Assembly: GCA_947497295.1 (NCBI GenBank)
Contig: CANMFU010000002.1
Span: 496,001-560,000 of the forward strand
Reading direction: 5' to 3'
Length of the DNA stretch: 64,000 nt
DNA from: an uncultured Roseovarius sp.
Lineage (GTDB): Bacteria; Pseudomonadota; Alphaproteobacteria; Rhodobacterales; Rhodobacteraceae
In this document: positions 28,310-36,194 of the stretch, in pieces
Layout: every line of letters starts with the position of its first letter
Position numbering within the stretch: the first letter of the stretch is position 1
The notes under the pieces: generated by a model
The model's database searches: none
Told to the model about the DNA's origin: nothing
Seen by the model: only the letters and a program-made list of their open reading frames with translations
Position numbers and translations under genes: made by a program

Positions 28310-29410
28310 TTGGCCGAGTCGCACAGTAGCGATGCGTTCGTGGAATTCGAGCGCGTGCAAAAGAGTTATGATGGGGAAACGCTGGTCGTCAAAGATCTGA
28401 ACCTGTCGGTTCCAAGGGGTGAATTCCTGACGATGCTGGGCCCGTCAGGATCGGGCAAGACGACCTGCCTGATGATGCTGGCCGGGTTTGAGACGGCAAC
28501 GCACGGCGATATTCGCCTTGGCGGCACGTCGATCAACAACATCCCCCCACACAAACGCGGCATCGGCATGGTTTTCCAGAACTACGCCCTGTTCCCGCAT
28601 ATGACCATCGCCGAAAACCTCGCCTTTCCGCTGGAAGTGCGCAAGATCGGCAAGGATGAGCGCGAAAAGAAGGTCAAGCGCGCCCTCGACATGGTCGAGA
28701 TGGGCGCATTTGGTGGCCGTCGCCCTGCGCAGCTATCTGGCGGTCAGCAGCAGCGCGTCGCACTGGCCCGCGCGCTGGTGTTCGAACCCGAGCTGGTCCT
28801 GATGGACGAGCCGCTGGGCGCGCTGGACAAGCAGCTGCGCGAGAAGATGCAGTTTGAAATTACCCATCTGGCCCACCAGCTGGGCATCACAACAGTCTAC
28901 GTCACCCACGACCAGACCGAGGCGCTGACAATGTCAGACCGCGTTGCCGTGTTCGACGATGGCCGGATTCAGCAGATCGCCCCCCCCGATATCCTGTATG
29001 AGAAGCCAGAAAACAGCTTTGTCGCGCAGTTCATCGGCGAGAACAACACGCTGCGCGGCGTCGTCAAGGAGATCAAGGGCGATCTGGCTCTGGTGGAGCT
29101 GGACAATGGCGATCTGATCGATTGCAAGCCGATCAATGTCAGCAAGGTGGGCGAGCGCACACAGATTTCGATCCGCCCCGAGCGGGTGGAGTTCGACAAG
29201 AAGCGCCTGCAACCGGGCGTCCATACGCTGAAGGCCGAGGTGCTGGAATTCGTCTATATGGGCGACATCTTCCGCACACGCCTGCGCGTTGCCGGGAATG
29301 ACGATTTTATCGTCAAAACCCGCAATGCGCCCGATCAAAAACGTCTGCAACCGGGCGAGCAGTTGGAAATCGGCTGGCTGCCGCAGGACTGCCGCGCGCT
29401 AGATGCATGA
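28310..29410 (+). CDS. Polyamine-type ABC transporter ATP-binding protein
   Basis: 366-residue PotA-like ATPase: Walker A LGPSGSGKTTCLM, MVFQNYALFP, signature LSGGQQQRVALARAL, Walker B LVLMDEPLGALD, VTHDQTEA, then a TOBE domain. No ATG precedes the conserved region; TTG at 28310 follows GGGGAG by eight bases and is taken as the start. First gene of a five-gene operon. The non-AUG start may hold ATPase synthesis down. Substrate is spermidine/putrescine-like by family only. Confidence 0.87.
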   Translation: MAESHSSDAFVEFERVQKSYDGETLVVKDLNLSVPRGEFLTMLGPSGSGKTTCLMMLAGFETATHGDIRLGGTSINNIPPHKRGIGMVFQNYALFPHMTIAENLAFPLEVRKIGKDEREKKVKRALDMVEMGAFGGRRPAQLSGGQQQRVALARALVFEPELVLMDEPLGALDKQLREKMQFEITHLAHQLGITTVYVTHDQTEALTMSDRVAVFDDGRIQQIAPPDILYEKPENSFVAQFIGENNTLRGVVKEIKGDLALVELDNGDLIDCKPINVSKVGERTQISIRPERVEFDKKRLQPGVHTLKAEVLEFVYMGDIFRTRLRVAGNDDFIVKTRNAPDQKRLQPGEQLEIGWLPQDCRALDA

Positions 29411-29517
29411 CGATGGGAATATCGCGGCCCTCACCGGCCCGATGCAAAGCGGGACCAGCTGCCTGACCCGTGGCGGCCCCCCTAAAAACAAATGACGGGA
29501 TACCAAGGGAGAAGATG

Positions 29518-30630
29518 ATGAAATTTACTACAACATTGATGGCATCGACAGCGCTGACCGCTGCGGCCAGCATGGCGTCGGCGCAGGAAATGGCCGATTC
29601 TATGACAATCGTGTCTTGGGGCGGTGCCTATCAGGACAGCCAGAAAAAAGCCTATGCAGAGCCTTATAAAGAGGCCAATCCCGGGGTCAGCATTTCCTGG
29701 GACGAAAGCTCGAACGAGGCGGTCGCCAAGCTGCGCGCCCAGAACGAGGCCGACAACATCACATGGGATCTGGTTGACGTTGTCGGCGCCGATGCGATGC
29801 GCCTGTGCGACGAAGGTCTGGCGATGGAAATCGACCACGATGAGATGTTGGCCGACGGCGACGACGGCTCGACAGCGACCGAGGATTTCGGCGAAGTCAT
29901 CGTGTCCGACTGCTTTATCCCGCAGATTGTCTATTCGATCACCTTCGGCTATCGCACCGACATGGTCCCCGAAGGCACCGAGCCGCCCAGCAAGCTGTGC
30001 GACGTGTTCGACCTTGAGACATATCCCGGCAAGCGTTCGCTGGAAAAGCGCCCGATCAACAACATGGAATGGGCGCTGATGTGTGACGGCGTGGCCAATG
30101 AGGATGTCTATGACGTTCTGGCCACACCCGAAGGTCAGCAGCAGGCGCTGGACAAGCTGGCAACGATCAAGGACAGCGTTGTCTGGTGGTCCGCAGGCGC
30201 CGACACACCCCAGCTTCTGGCGGATGGCGAAGTCTTTATCGGCTCCACTTATAACGGTCGCCTGTTCAGCGTGATCGAAGAGCAAAAGCAACCCGTTGCG
30301 ATGCTTTGGGATGGTCAGGTTTATGACTTTGACGGCTGGATCATTCCGACCGGCCTGTCCGAAGAGCGTCTGGCGCGTGTGATGGACTTTGTTAAGACCA
30401 CCACCGACACCCAGCATCTGGCCGATCAGGCAAAGTACATCTCGTACGGTCCTGCACGCGCCTCCTCTGCACCGCTGGTCGGGCAGCATGCCGATCTGGG
30501 CATCGACATGGCGCCGCACATGCCAACCGATCCTTCCAACGCTGGCAACGTGCTTCAGCCGAATTTCGTGTTCTGGGCTGATTACCGCGACGACATCGAC
30601 ACCAAATTCCAGGCGTGGCTGGCACAATAA
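29518..30630 (+). CDS. PotD-like periplasmic binding protein
   Basis: 370 residues with a signal peptide (KFTTTLMASTALTAAASMASAQ minus the first Met, cleaved after ASAQ) followed by MTIVSWGGAYQDSQKKAYAEP, the start of polyamine/PotD-like binding proteins. ATG at 29518 is better spaced from AAGGGAG than the adjacent ATG at 29515. It supplies ligand to the two permeases downstream. Differs clearly from PotF at 17685-18770, so the two systems probably have different substrates. Followed by a ten-pair hairpin. Confidence 0.87.
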   Translation: MKFTTTLMASTALTAAASMASAQEMADSMTIVSWGGAYQDSQKKAYAEPYKEANPGVSISWDESSNEAVAKLRAQNEADNITWDLVDVVGADAMRLCDEGLAMEIDHDEMLADGDDGSTATEDFGEVIVSDCFIPQIVYSITFGYRTDMVPEGTEPPSKLCDVFDLETYPGKRSLEKRPINNMEWALMCDGVANEDVYDVLATPEGQQQALDKLATIKDSVVWWSAGADTPQLLADGEVFIGSTYNGRLFSVIEEQKQPVAMLWDGQVYDFDGWIIPTGLSEERLARVMDFVKTTTDTQHLADQAKYISYGPARASSAPLVGQHADLGIDMAPHMPTDPSNAGNVLQPNFVFWADYRDDIDTKFQAWLAQ

Positions 30631-30675
30631 GACAGGTCTGAGGCGGGCGTAGTCGCCTGCCTTGGGCAAATAAAA

Positions 30676-30702
30676 GTGCGGCCCGCAATGTACGGGCCGC
30701 AC
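30676..30702 (+). terminator. Intra-operon hairpin after the binding-protein gene
   Basis: GTGCGGCCCG and CGGGCCGCAC form a perfect ten-pair stem with a seven-base loop, 45 bases past the binding-protein stop and 24 before the DUF1330 start. No T run follows. It is positioned like the hairpin after potF. Confidence 0.55.
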
Positions 30703-30726
30703 GCACCAAACGGGGACGAAGCGCTT

Positions 30727-31014
30727 ATGCCCAAAGGGTATCTGATCGGACATATCACGGTAAACGATCCCGATGCGTATGCAGAATACGTGGAGCGGGA
30801 CACGCCGATTTTGGCCAAGCACGGGGGGCGGTTCATCGTGCGCGGTGGCCAGTCCCAGACCTGCGAGGGCGAGACGCTGAAGCGGCATGTTGTGATCGAG
30901 TTTCCCAGCTTCGCGGCGGCGCAAGACGCCTATAACGACCCCGAATATCAAGCCGTTGCCGACATCCGTCGGCGCACGGCCGACAGCGTGATCATCCTGG
31001 TCGAAGGGACCTGA
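30727..31014 (+). CDS. DUF1330 domain protein
   Basis: 95 residues, all one DUF1330 domain (KGYLIGHITVNDPDAYAEYV at the start, RHVVIEFPSFAAAQDAYNDPEY later), a dimeric alpha-beta ferredoxin-like fold. Its biochemical role is not established. It lies inside the ABC operon, between the binding-protein gene and the first permease, four bases before the latter. Placement suggests a link with the imported compound, but nothing in the sequence shows it. Confidence 0.85.
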   Translation: MPKGYLIGHITVNDPDAYAEYVERDTPILAKHGGRFIVRGGQSQTCEGETLKRHVVIEFPSFAAAQDAYNDPEYQAVADIRRRTADSVIILVEGT

Positions 31015-31018
31015 ACAC

Positions 31019-32689
31019 ATGAGCGATACCGCCACAAACGCGCCGGTCCTGGCCGCCGACGGAACCCCGCTAAAGCGGAGCCTTTCCCGCGCCTTGCGCG
31101 TACAGAAAATGCGAGCGCTGGCGCTCATCGCGCCGCTGCTGATCTTTGTCCTGATTTCCTTTATCCTGCCCATCGGTGACATGCTGTTCCGATCGGTCGA
31201 AAACCAGATCGTCGAAAATACGCTGCCCTACACGGTGGAGGAGCTGGGAAAGTGGGATGGCGCAAGCGATGAGTTGCCGCCCGAGCCGGTGTTCCGCGAC
31301 ATGTATTTCGACCTCTTCCTTGCCGCTGAGATGAAGAGGCACACCCGACTTGGTTCGCGTTTGAATTACGAGGCCAGCGGCATGTCGTCCCTGTTCCGTC
31401 AGGCGGGCCGCAAGCTGGACGATCCGGGCAAGGACGCGCAGGATACGCTGGAAGAGATCGACCCGCGCTGGGGCGAGCGCGAGACCTATTACGAGATTTT
31501 CAACGCCGCCGAAGGTGTCGCGGTTGATGATGCCCTACTGTCGGCGCAGGAAAAGCGGATCCGCTGGCTGGCCGATGAGCCGCCGACCGGCGAGATGAAT
31601 TTTGCCCCCTCGGCCGAAGCGTCGGCGCTGCTGCCGCTTGCCGCACGGGTCTATACCTCGTTCGGCGTGATCACCGGACTGGTCGACAACAAGGTCGTCG
31701 AAAAAACAAAGCCGATGGAGTCCCTCTATCTGGCACTTGTGCAGGACGTTACGCGTCCCGGTTTCGTGGATGATCTGGCAGCCTATAACGGCCCGCAAAA
31801 GGACGCTTTGGCAGCGCTCGCGACTGCCGGGCTGACTGCACCGAATTACACCCAGATCTTCGAAGAGGTCGATCGCAACTGGGCCAAGGTTGAGACGTGG
31901 CGCATCATCCAGACGCATAGCGGGCCCTACACCAGCGGCTATTTCCTGAACGCCATCGATATGCAGAAAACGCCCGAGGGCGCCGCTGTTCAGCCGGAAA
32001 ACAAGCGTGTTCTGATCCAACTGTTCATCCGCACGATCATCATGTCACTGACCATCATGGGGGCGTGCATCCTGCTGGGCTATCCCGTCGCGTGGCTGCT
32101 AGCGAACCTGCCGATGCGGCAGGCAAACCTTCTGATGATGCTGGTGCTGCTGCCGTTCTGGACATCGCTTCTGGTGCGCACGTCGGCGTGGAAGGTGATG
32201 CTGCAACAAAACGGCGTGGTCAATGATGTGCTGGTCTGGATCGGTCTGGTCGCCGACAATGACCGGCTGGTGCTGATCAACAACCAGATCGGTACGATCA
32301 CGGCGATGACGCATATCCTGCTGCCCTTCATGATCCTGCCGATGTATTCGGTCATGCAGACGATCAACCCCAGCTATCTGCGCGCCGCGAAATCACTGGG
32401 TGCGACCAACTGGACCGCCTTCTGGCGGGTCTATTTCCCGCAGTCCATTCCGGGCATTGGCGCGGGGTCGATCCTGGTCTTCATCCTGTCGATCGGCTAC
32501 TACATCACGCCCGAAATCGTCGGCGGCACCAAGGGTGTCTTTATCTCGAACCGGATCGCCTACCACATCTCGTCCAGCCTGAACTGGGGCCTTGCCGCGG
32601 CATTGGGCACTATCCTGCTGGTCGTCGTGCTGGCGCTCTACTGGTGCTATGACAAGATCGTCGGCATCGACAACGTGAAACTGGGGTAA
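31019..32689 (+). CDS. PotB-like ABC permease with a large periplasmic insert
   Basis: 556 residues, about twice the usual permease length. A first membrane segment (about 34-57) is followed by roughly 270 mainly polar, charged residues (60-332), then five membrane segments (about 333-550) with the EAA motif RAAKSLGATNWTAFWRVYFP. The insert has no membrane segment, so it should lie in the periplasm. Relatives with such inserts may exist among proteobacterial polyamine systems; this was not checked. Operon partner of the permease at 32696. Confidence 0.85.
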   Translation: MSDTATNAPVLAADGTPLKRSLSRALRVQKMRALALIAPLLIFVLISFILPIGDMLFRSVENQIVENTLPYTVEELGKWDGASDELPPEPVFRDMYFDLFLAAEMKRHTRLGSRLNYEASGMSSLFRQAGRKLDDPGKDAQDTLEEIDPRWGERETYYEIFNAAEGVAVDDALLSAQEKRIRWLADEPPTGEMNFAPSAEASALLPLAARVYTSFGVITGLVDNKVVEKTKPMESLYLALVQDVTRPGFVDDLAAYNGPQKDALAALATAGLTAPNYTQIFEEVDRNWAKVETWRIIQTHSGPYTSGYFLNAIDMQKTPEGAAVQPENKRVLIQLFIRTIIMSLTIMGACILLGYPVAWLLANLPMRQANLLMMLVLLPFWTSLLVRTSAWKVMLQQNGVVNDVLVWIGLVADNDRLVLINNQIGTITAMTHILLPFMILPMYSVMQTINPSYLRAAKSLGATNWTAFWRVYFPQSIPGIGAGSILVFILSIGYYITPEIVGGTKGVFISNRIAYHISSSLNWGLAAALGTILLVVVLALYWCYDKIVGIDNVKLG

Positions 32690-32695
32690 CGCGAT

Positions 32696-33580
32696 ATGAG
32701 CCTTCCAATCTACGCCACGTTCGGCCAACGCGTCTGGTATTATGCCTTCCGGGTGATCTGTGCGCTGATCTTCATCTTTCTGATCACACCGATCCTTGTG
32801 GTCATCCCGCTGTCGTTCAACGCCGAGAACTTCTTTACCTTCACGCCAAAGATGCTCAGCTTTGACCCCGAGGGGTATTCTCTGAAACATTACCGTGATT
32901 TCTTTACCAACAACGAGTGGCAGCGCAGCTTCAAGAACTCGCTGATCATCGCGCCTATCGCAACAATCCTCTCGGTCAGTCTGGGCACTCTGGCGGCGAT
33001 CGGGTTGTCGCAATCTCATGTTCCGTTTCGCCGCGGAATCATGGCAATACTGATCTCGCCGATGATCGTGCCGCTGATCATTTCGGCCACCGGCATGTTC
33101 TTCTTCTACTCCAAGATCGGCAACTTCATGGAAGGCAGCTTGGGGCTGGACAAGAATTTCGTCGGCTATCTCAAAGTGATCCTGGCGCATGCCGTGCTGG
33201 GTATTCCGTTTGTGATCATCACGGTGACGGCAACTCTGGTTGGATTTGACCGATCACTGACACGCGCGGCCGCGAATATGGGCGCGAACCCGGTGACGAC
33301 GTTCTTTCGGGTGCAGATGCCGCTGATCCTGCCGGGCGTCATTTCGGGCGGTCTGTTCGCCTTCATCACCTCCTTTGACGAGGTGGTCGTGGTGCTGTTC
33401 GTCGGCTCGGCCAGCCAGAAGACGCTGCCGTGGCAAATGTTCATCGGACTGCGCGAACAGGTGTCGCCGACAATCCTTGCCGTGGCGACGATCCTCGTGG
33501 GCGTGTCGATCCTGCTTCTGACCACGGTCGAATTGCTGCGCCGCCGGTCCGAGCGGCTGAGGGGTATGTCGCCGGGCTAA
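32696..33580 (+). CDS. PotC-like ABC permease
   Basis: 294 residues with six membrane segments and the EAA motif TRAAANMGANPVTTFFRVQMP. It starts six bases after the large permease and ends the five-gene operon just before a strong bidirectional terminator. Forms the transmembrane heterodimer with that permease. Its periplasmic loops are of normal size, so the added domain is carried by one subunit only. Confidence 0.88.
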   Translation: MSLPIYATFGQRVWYYAFRVICALIFIFLITPILVVIPLSFNAENFFTFTPKMLSFDPEGYSLKHYRDFFTNNEWQRSFKNSLIIAPIATILSVSLGTLAAIGLSQSHVPFRRGIMAILISPMIVPLIISATGMFFFYSKIGNFMEGSLGLDKNFVGYLKVILAHAVLGIPFVIITVTATLVGFDRSLTRAAANMGANPVTTFFRVQMPLILPGVISGGLFAFITSFDEVVVVLFVGSASQKTLPWQMFIGLREQVSPTILAVATILVGVSILLLTTVELLRRRSERLRGMSPG

Positions 33581-33600
33581 CCGCGCACAGCATAAAACGA

Positions 33601-33632
33601 AAAAGGGCGCTTCAATCGAAGCGCCCTTTTTT
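33601..33632. terminator. Strong bidirectional terminator
   Basis: AAAAGGGCGCTTC and GAAGCGCCCTTTT form a perfect thirteen-pair stem with a four-base loop, flanked by A and T runs. It lies between the convergent ABC operon and ilvE and can serve both. Confidence 0.92.
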
Positions 33633-33652
33633 GCAGCCTCGGACTGCCGCAG

Positions 33653-34519
33653 TCAGCTGCGCACCAGTTTCTCATACGCTGTGCCGATCTCGCGTGTCAG
33701 CGCACCTACCTCGAATGTGTAGTCACCGATCATGCCGACCGGGGTCACTTCGGCGGCGGTTCCGGTCAGCCAGCATTGCTGAAAGCCTTCCATTTCCTCG
33801 GGCATGATGTGGCGCTCGTGCACCACGATATTGCGGTCCTTCAGCATGCCGATGACAGTTTGCCGTGTCAGCCCGTTCAGGAAGCAGTCAGCCAGCGGCG
33901 TATGCACTTCGCCATCCTTGACGAAGAAGATGTTTGCCCCCGTCGCCTCGGCCACATAGCCGCGGTAATCCATGAACAGCGCGTCCGAGCATCCTTTGGC
34001 TTCGGCCGCGTGTTTGGAGGTGGTGCAGATCATGTAAAGGCCCGCCGCTTTGGCGTGGACCGGGATCGTCTCGGGGCTGGGCCGTTTCCATTTCGAGATG
34101 TCCAGCTTGGCGCCGCTGGTTTTGGCATCGCCGTAATACGCGCCCCATTCCCATGCGGCGATGGCCAGATGCACGGCGTTGCGCGAACTGGCCACGCCCA
34201 TATCCGGCCCGGCGCCGCGCCAGGCGATGGCGCGGATATAGGCGTCTTTCAGACCGGCAGTCTTCAGAACCTCGGCTTTGGCGGCCTCGATCTCATCGAC
34301 GGTGTAGGGGATCAGGAAATCCAGCTCACCGGCGGAAAAATGCAGACGCTCGGAATGCTCGCGGCTTTTGAAGATTTTGCCGTTATACGCGCGCTCGCCC
34401 TCGAAAACCGAGCTGGCGTAGTGCATTGCGTGCGACAGAACATGAACGTTGGCCGCGCGCCAATCGACCATCTTGCCGTCCATCCAAATCATTCCGTCGC
34501 GGTCGTCATAGCCTGCCAT
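33653..34519 (-). CDS. ilvE: Branched-chain amino acid aminotransferase
   Basis: Fold-type IV PLP enzyme that transfers amino groups to the 2-oxo acids of leucine, isoleucine and valine. The 288 residues contain SSVFEGERAYNG, the catalytic lysine K157 in IPVHAKAAGLYM, and FMDYRGYVAEATGANIFFV. Length is normal. Monocistronic by position: convergent with the ABC operon and divergent from the marR-type gene. Confidence 0.93.
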   Translation of the reverse strand: MAGYDDRDGMIWMDGKMVDWRAANVHVLSHAMHYASSVFEGERAYNGKIFKSREHSERLHFSAGELDFLIPYTVDEIEAAKAEVLKTAGLKDAYIRAIAWRGAGPDMGVASSRNAVHLAIAAWEWGAYYGDAKTSGAKLDISKWKRPSPETIPVHAKAAGLYMICTTSKHAAEAKGCSDALFMDYRGYVAEATGANIFFVKDGEVHTPLADCFLNGLTRQTVIGMLKDRNIVVHERHIMPEEMEGFQQCWLTGTAAEVTPVGMIGDYTFEVGALTREIGTAYEKLVRS

Positions 34520-34610
34520 CGCTGGTCTCCAAGTTCAAAGATTTGCATTTGTTGCGCCAGATGCGACCGAAGCGGACTTTAAATTGCGCAAAAACTGCGA
34601 TTCGCTAACA

Positions 34611-34648
34611 GTTGCAACTTGGAAAGTCAATAAAGCTGACGTAAGTTG
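34611..34648. promoter_or_regulatory. Inverted repeat upstream of the MarR gene
   Basis: The palindrome GTTGCAAC (34611-34618) and a wider pair CAACTT (34615-34620) with AAGTTG (34643-34648) lie 29 bases before the MarR start. They could be a MarR operator; the arms are short. Confidence 0.3.
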
Positions 34649-34676
34649 TTATCAAATATGGCGGGAGTGGCGATAC

Positions 34677-35171
34677 ATGGCAGAGGTACAGGGCGGCGAG
34701 ATGCTGCTGTTTCTGACGGATGAGCAGTTACAGCAAGGGATCGAGGCGATGTTTTTCGCGTATCAGGGCTTTACCGCTGATCCGGACCGCATCCTGACAA
34801 ACATGGCATACGGTCGCGCGCATCACCGGGCGGTGCATTTCATTGCCAGAAAACCTGGAACGACGGTCACGAACCTGCTGAATATTCTAGGCGTGACCAA
34901 GCAATCGCTGAACCGCGTTCTGCGTACGCTGGTCGATGACGGTCTGGTCGATAGCCGCGTCGGTGCATCGGACAAGCGCGAGCGCAACCTGCATCTGACC
35001 GATGCAGGCCTGTCGCTGGAGCGCCAGCTGAGCGATGCACAGCGGGCCCGGTTGCGTTCGGCCTACCGCGCTGCGGGCCCAGAGGCCGTTATGGGATTCC
35101 GCCAGGTGCTGGAGGCTATGATGGACCCGAATATGCGCCGCCGGTACGAGACCCTGCGAGGAACCTATTGA
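34677..35171 (+). CDS. MarR-family regulator, PetP-like
   Basis: 164 residues with a winged helix: GTTVTNLLNILGVTKQSLNRVLRTLV as recognition region and RVGASDKRERNLHLTDAG as the wing. The stop overlaps the start of the response-regulator gene by one base. In Rhodobacter capsulatus the petP-petR pair has this make-up (MarR-like plus OmpR-like) and sits before the cytochrome bc1 genes; here no petABC follows. The PetP name is inference from gene pairing. ATG at 34677 follows GGGAG; upstream in-frame sequence is atypical. Confidence 0.8.
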   Translation: MAEVQGGEMLLFLTDEQLQQGIEAMFFAYQGFTADPDRILTNMAYGRAHHRAVHFIARKPGTTVTNLLNILGVTKQSLNRVLRTLVDDGLVDSRVGASDKRERNLHLTDAGLSLERQLSDAQRARLRSAYRAAGPEAVMGFRQVLEAMMDPNMRRRYETLRGTY

Positions 35172-35872
35172 TGGCCGATCCCGCCCCCCATTTGCTGATT
35201 GTCGATGACGACGAGCGTATTCGTGGGCTTTTGCGCAAATTCCTTGCGCGGCACGGGTTTCTGGTGTCGGTCACGCGGGATGCGGCCCACGCGCGGCGCG
35301 TGCTGGCGGGGTTGGAGTTCGATCTGATTGTGCTGGACGTGATGATGCCCGGCGAGGACGGTGTGGAACTGACACGTGCCCTGCGTGCGACGCTGAACAC
35401 CCCCATCTTGTTGCTGACCGCGCGGGGCGAAACCAGTGACCGCATTCTCGGACTGGAGGCCGGGGCGGACGATTATCTGGCTAAACCGTTTGAGCCAAAG
35501 GAACTGCTGCTGCGAATCAACGCGATCCTTCGCCGCATGCCCGAAGCCGAGCCAGAAGGGGACGCGCCGAAAATCCTCAATCTGGGCCCGGTTCGGTACG
35601 ACATGGAGCGTTCCGAATTGACACAGGACGGCGCGCTCATACGGTTAACCGCAACCGAGGTGCAGCTGATGCGGTTCTTCTCGCAGAACCTGCGCCAGCC
35701 TGTCAGCCGTACCCGGCTGGTCGAGGATTTGGGGCGCGACCGGGGACAGGCGCAGGAGCGGGCCATTGATGTCCAGATCACCCGCCTGCGCCGCAAGATT
35801 GAGGTTGATCCAAAGCAGCCCCGCTATCTGCAAACCGTGCGCGGCGAAGGTTACATGTTGGCGCCTGACTGA
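35171..35872 (+). CDS. OmpR-family response regulator, PetR-like
   Basis: 233 residues: receiver domain with acidic pocket DDDE (12-15), phospho-acceptor Asp56 in VLDVMMPGEDG, and the conserved Lys in YLAKPFEPKE; then a winged-helix output domain ending TVRGEGYML. No histidine kinase gene is adjacent, so it is an orphan here, as reported for PetR of R. capsulatus. Translationally coupled with the MarR gene. ATG at 35171 is used; a TTG one codon earlier is possible. Confidence 0.87.
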   Translation: MADPAPHLLIVDDDERIRGLLRKFLARHGFLVSVTRDAAHARRVLAGLEFDLIVLDVMMPGEDGVELTRALRATLNTPILLLTARGETSDRILGLEAGADDYLAKPFEPKELLLRINAILRRMPEAEPEGDAPKILNLGPVRYDMERSELTQDGALIRLTATEVQLMRFFSQNLRQPVSRTRLVEDLGRDRGQAQERAIDVQITRLRRKIEVDPKQPRYLQTVRGEGYMLAPD

Positions 35873-35885
35873 TCCGGCCCGCAAT

Positions 35886-35909
35886 GGATATTTTCACCAA
35901 GAAAAAACC
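35886..35909 (+). repeat. Dispersed intergenic motif, copy 4
   Basis: GGATATTTTCACCAAGAAAA followed by AACC, 13 bases after the response-regulator stop. It faces copy 5, with which GGATATTT/AAATATCC and AAGAA/TTCTT can pair. Confidence 0.6.
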
Positions 35910-35940
35910 CATGGCACAGTTTATATTCTTGCCGGGGTCG

Positions 35941-35963
35941 TTCTTCTTGCTCGAAATATCCTC
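35941..35963 (-). repeat. Dispersed intergenic motif, copy 5 (minus orientation)
   Basis: Read on the minus strand: GAGGATATTTCGAGCAAGAA then GAA. Oriented toward copy 4 across 31 bases. Confidence 0.6.
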
Positions 35964-36194
35964 GCCGAAGGCATTGTTGCTTTTTGGGTGGCCGGGCCCC
36001 GCGCAGGATTCCATGGCTCTTGCGAGATTCGGCGGCAGGTAGTATCTGATGTGCATGAAAAAGATTTTTGACATTGACGACCGTTCGCGCCTGCCTTGGC
36101 GGTTCTTTGGGGCGTCTCTGTCGGTGCTTGCGCATCTATGACAGGTTTTTGCCTGCCGTTTTTCCATACAATCTGACAACACGGGAGAGGACCT

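Larger units (their letters stand above)
35873..36194. other. Intergenic region before leuC
   Basis: 322 bases with no supported gene. It contains two facing copies of the dispersed motif (35886-35909 plus, 35941-35963 minus). A TACAAT hexamer at 36167-36172 might be a -10 element for leuC, without a convincing -35. Minus-strand reading frames here are low in plausibility. Confidence 0.6.

Noticed and set aside
29482-31182. 566-codon minus-strand frame opposite the ABC binding-protein and DUF1330 genes
   Set aside because: Its translation is rich in Arg, His and Gly without motifs, while the plus-strand genes have signal peptide, family motifs and ribosome-binding sites.
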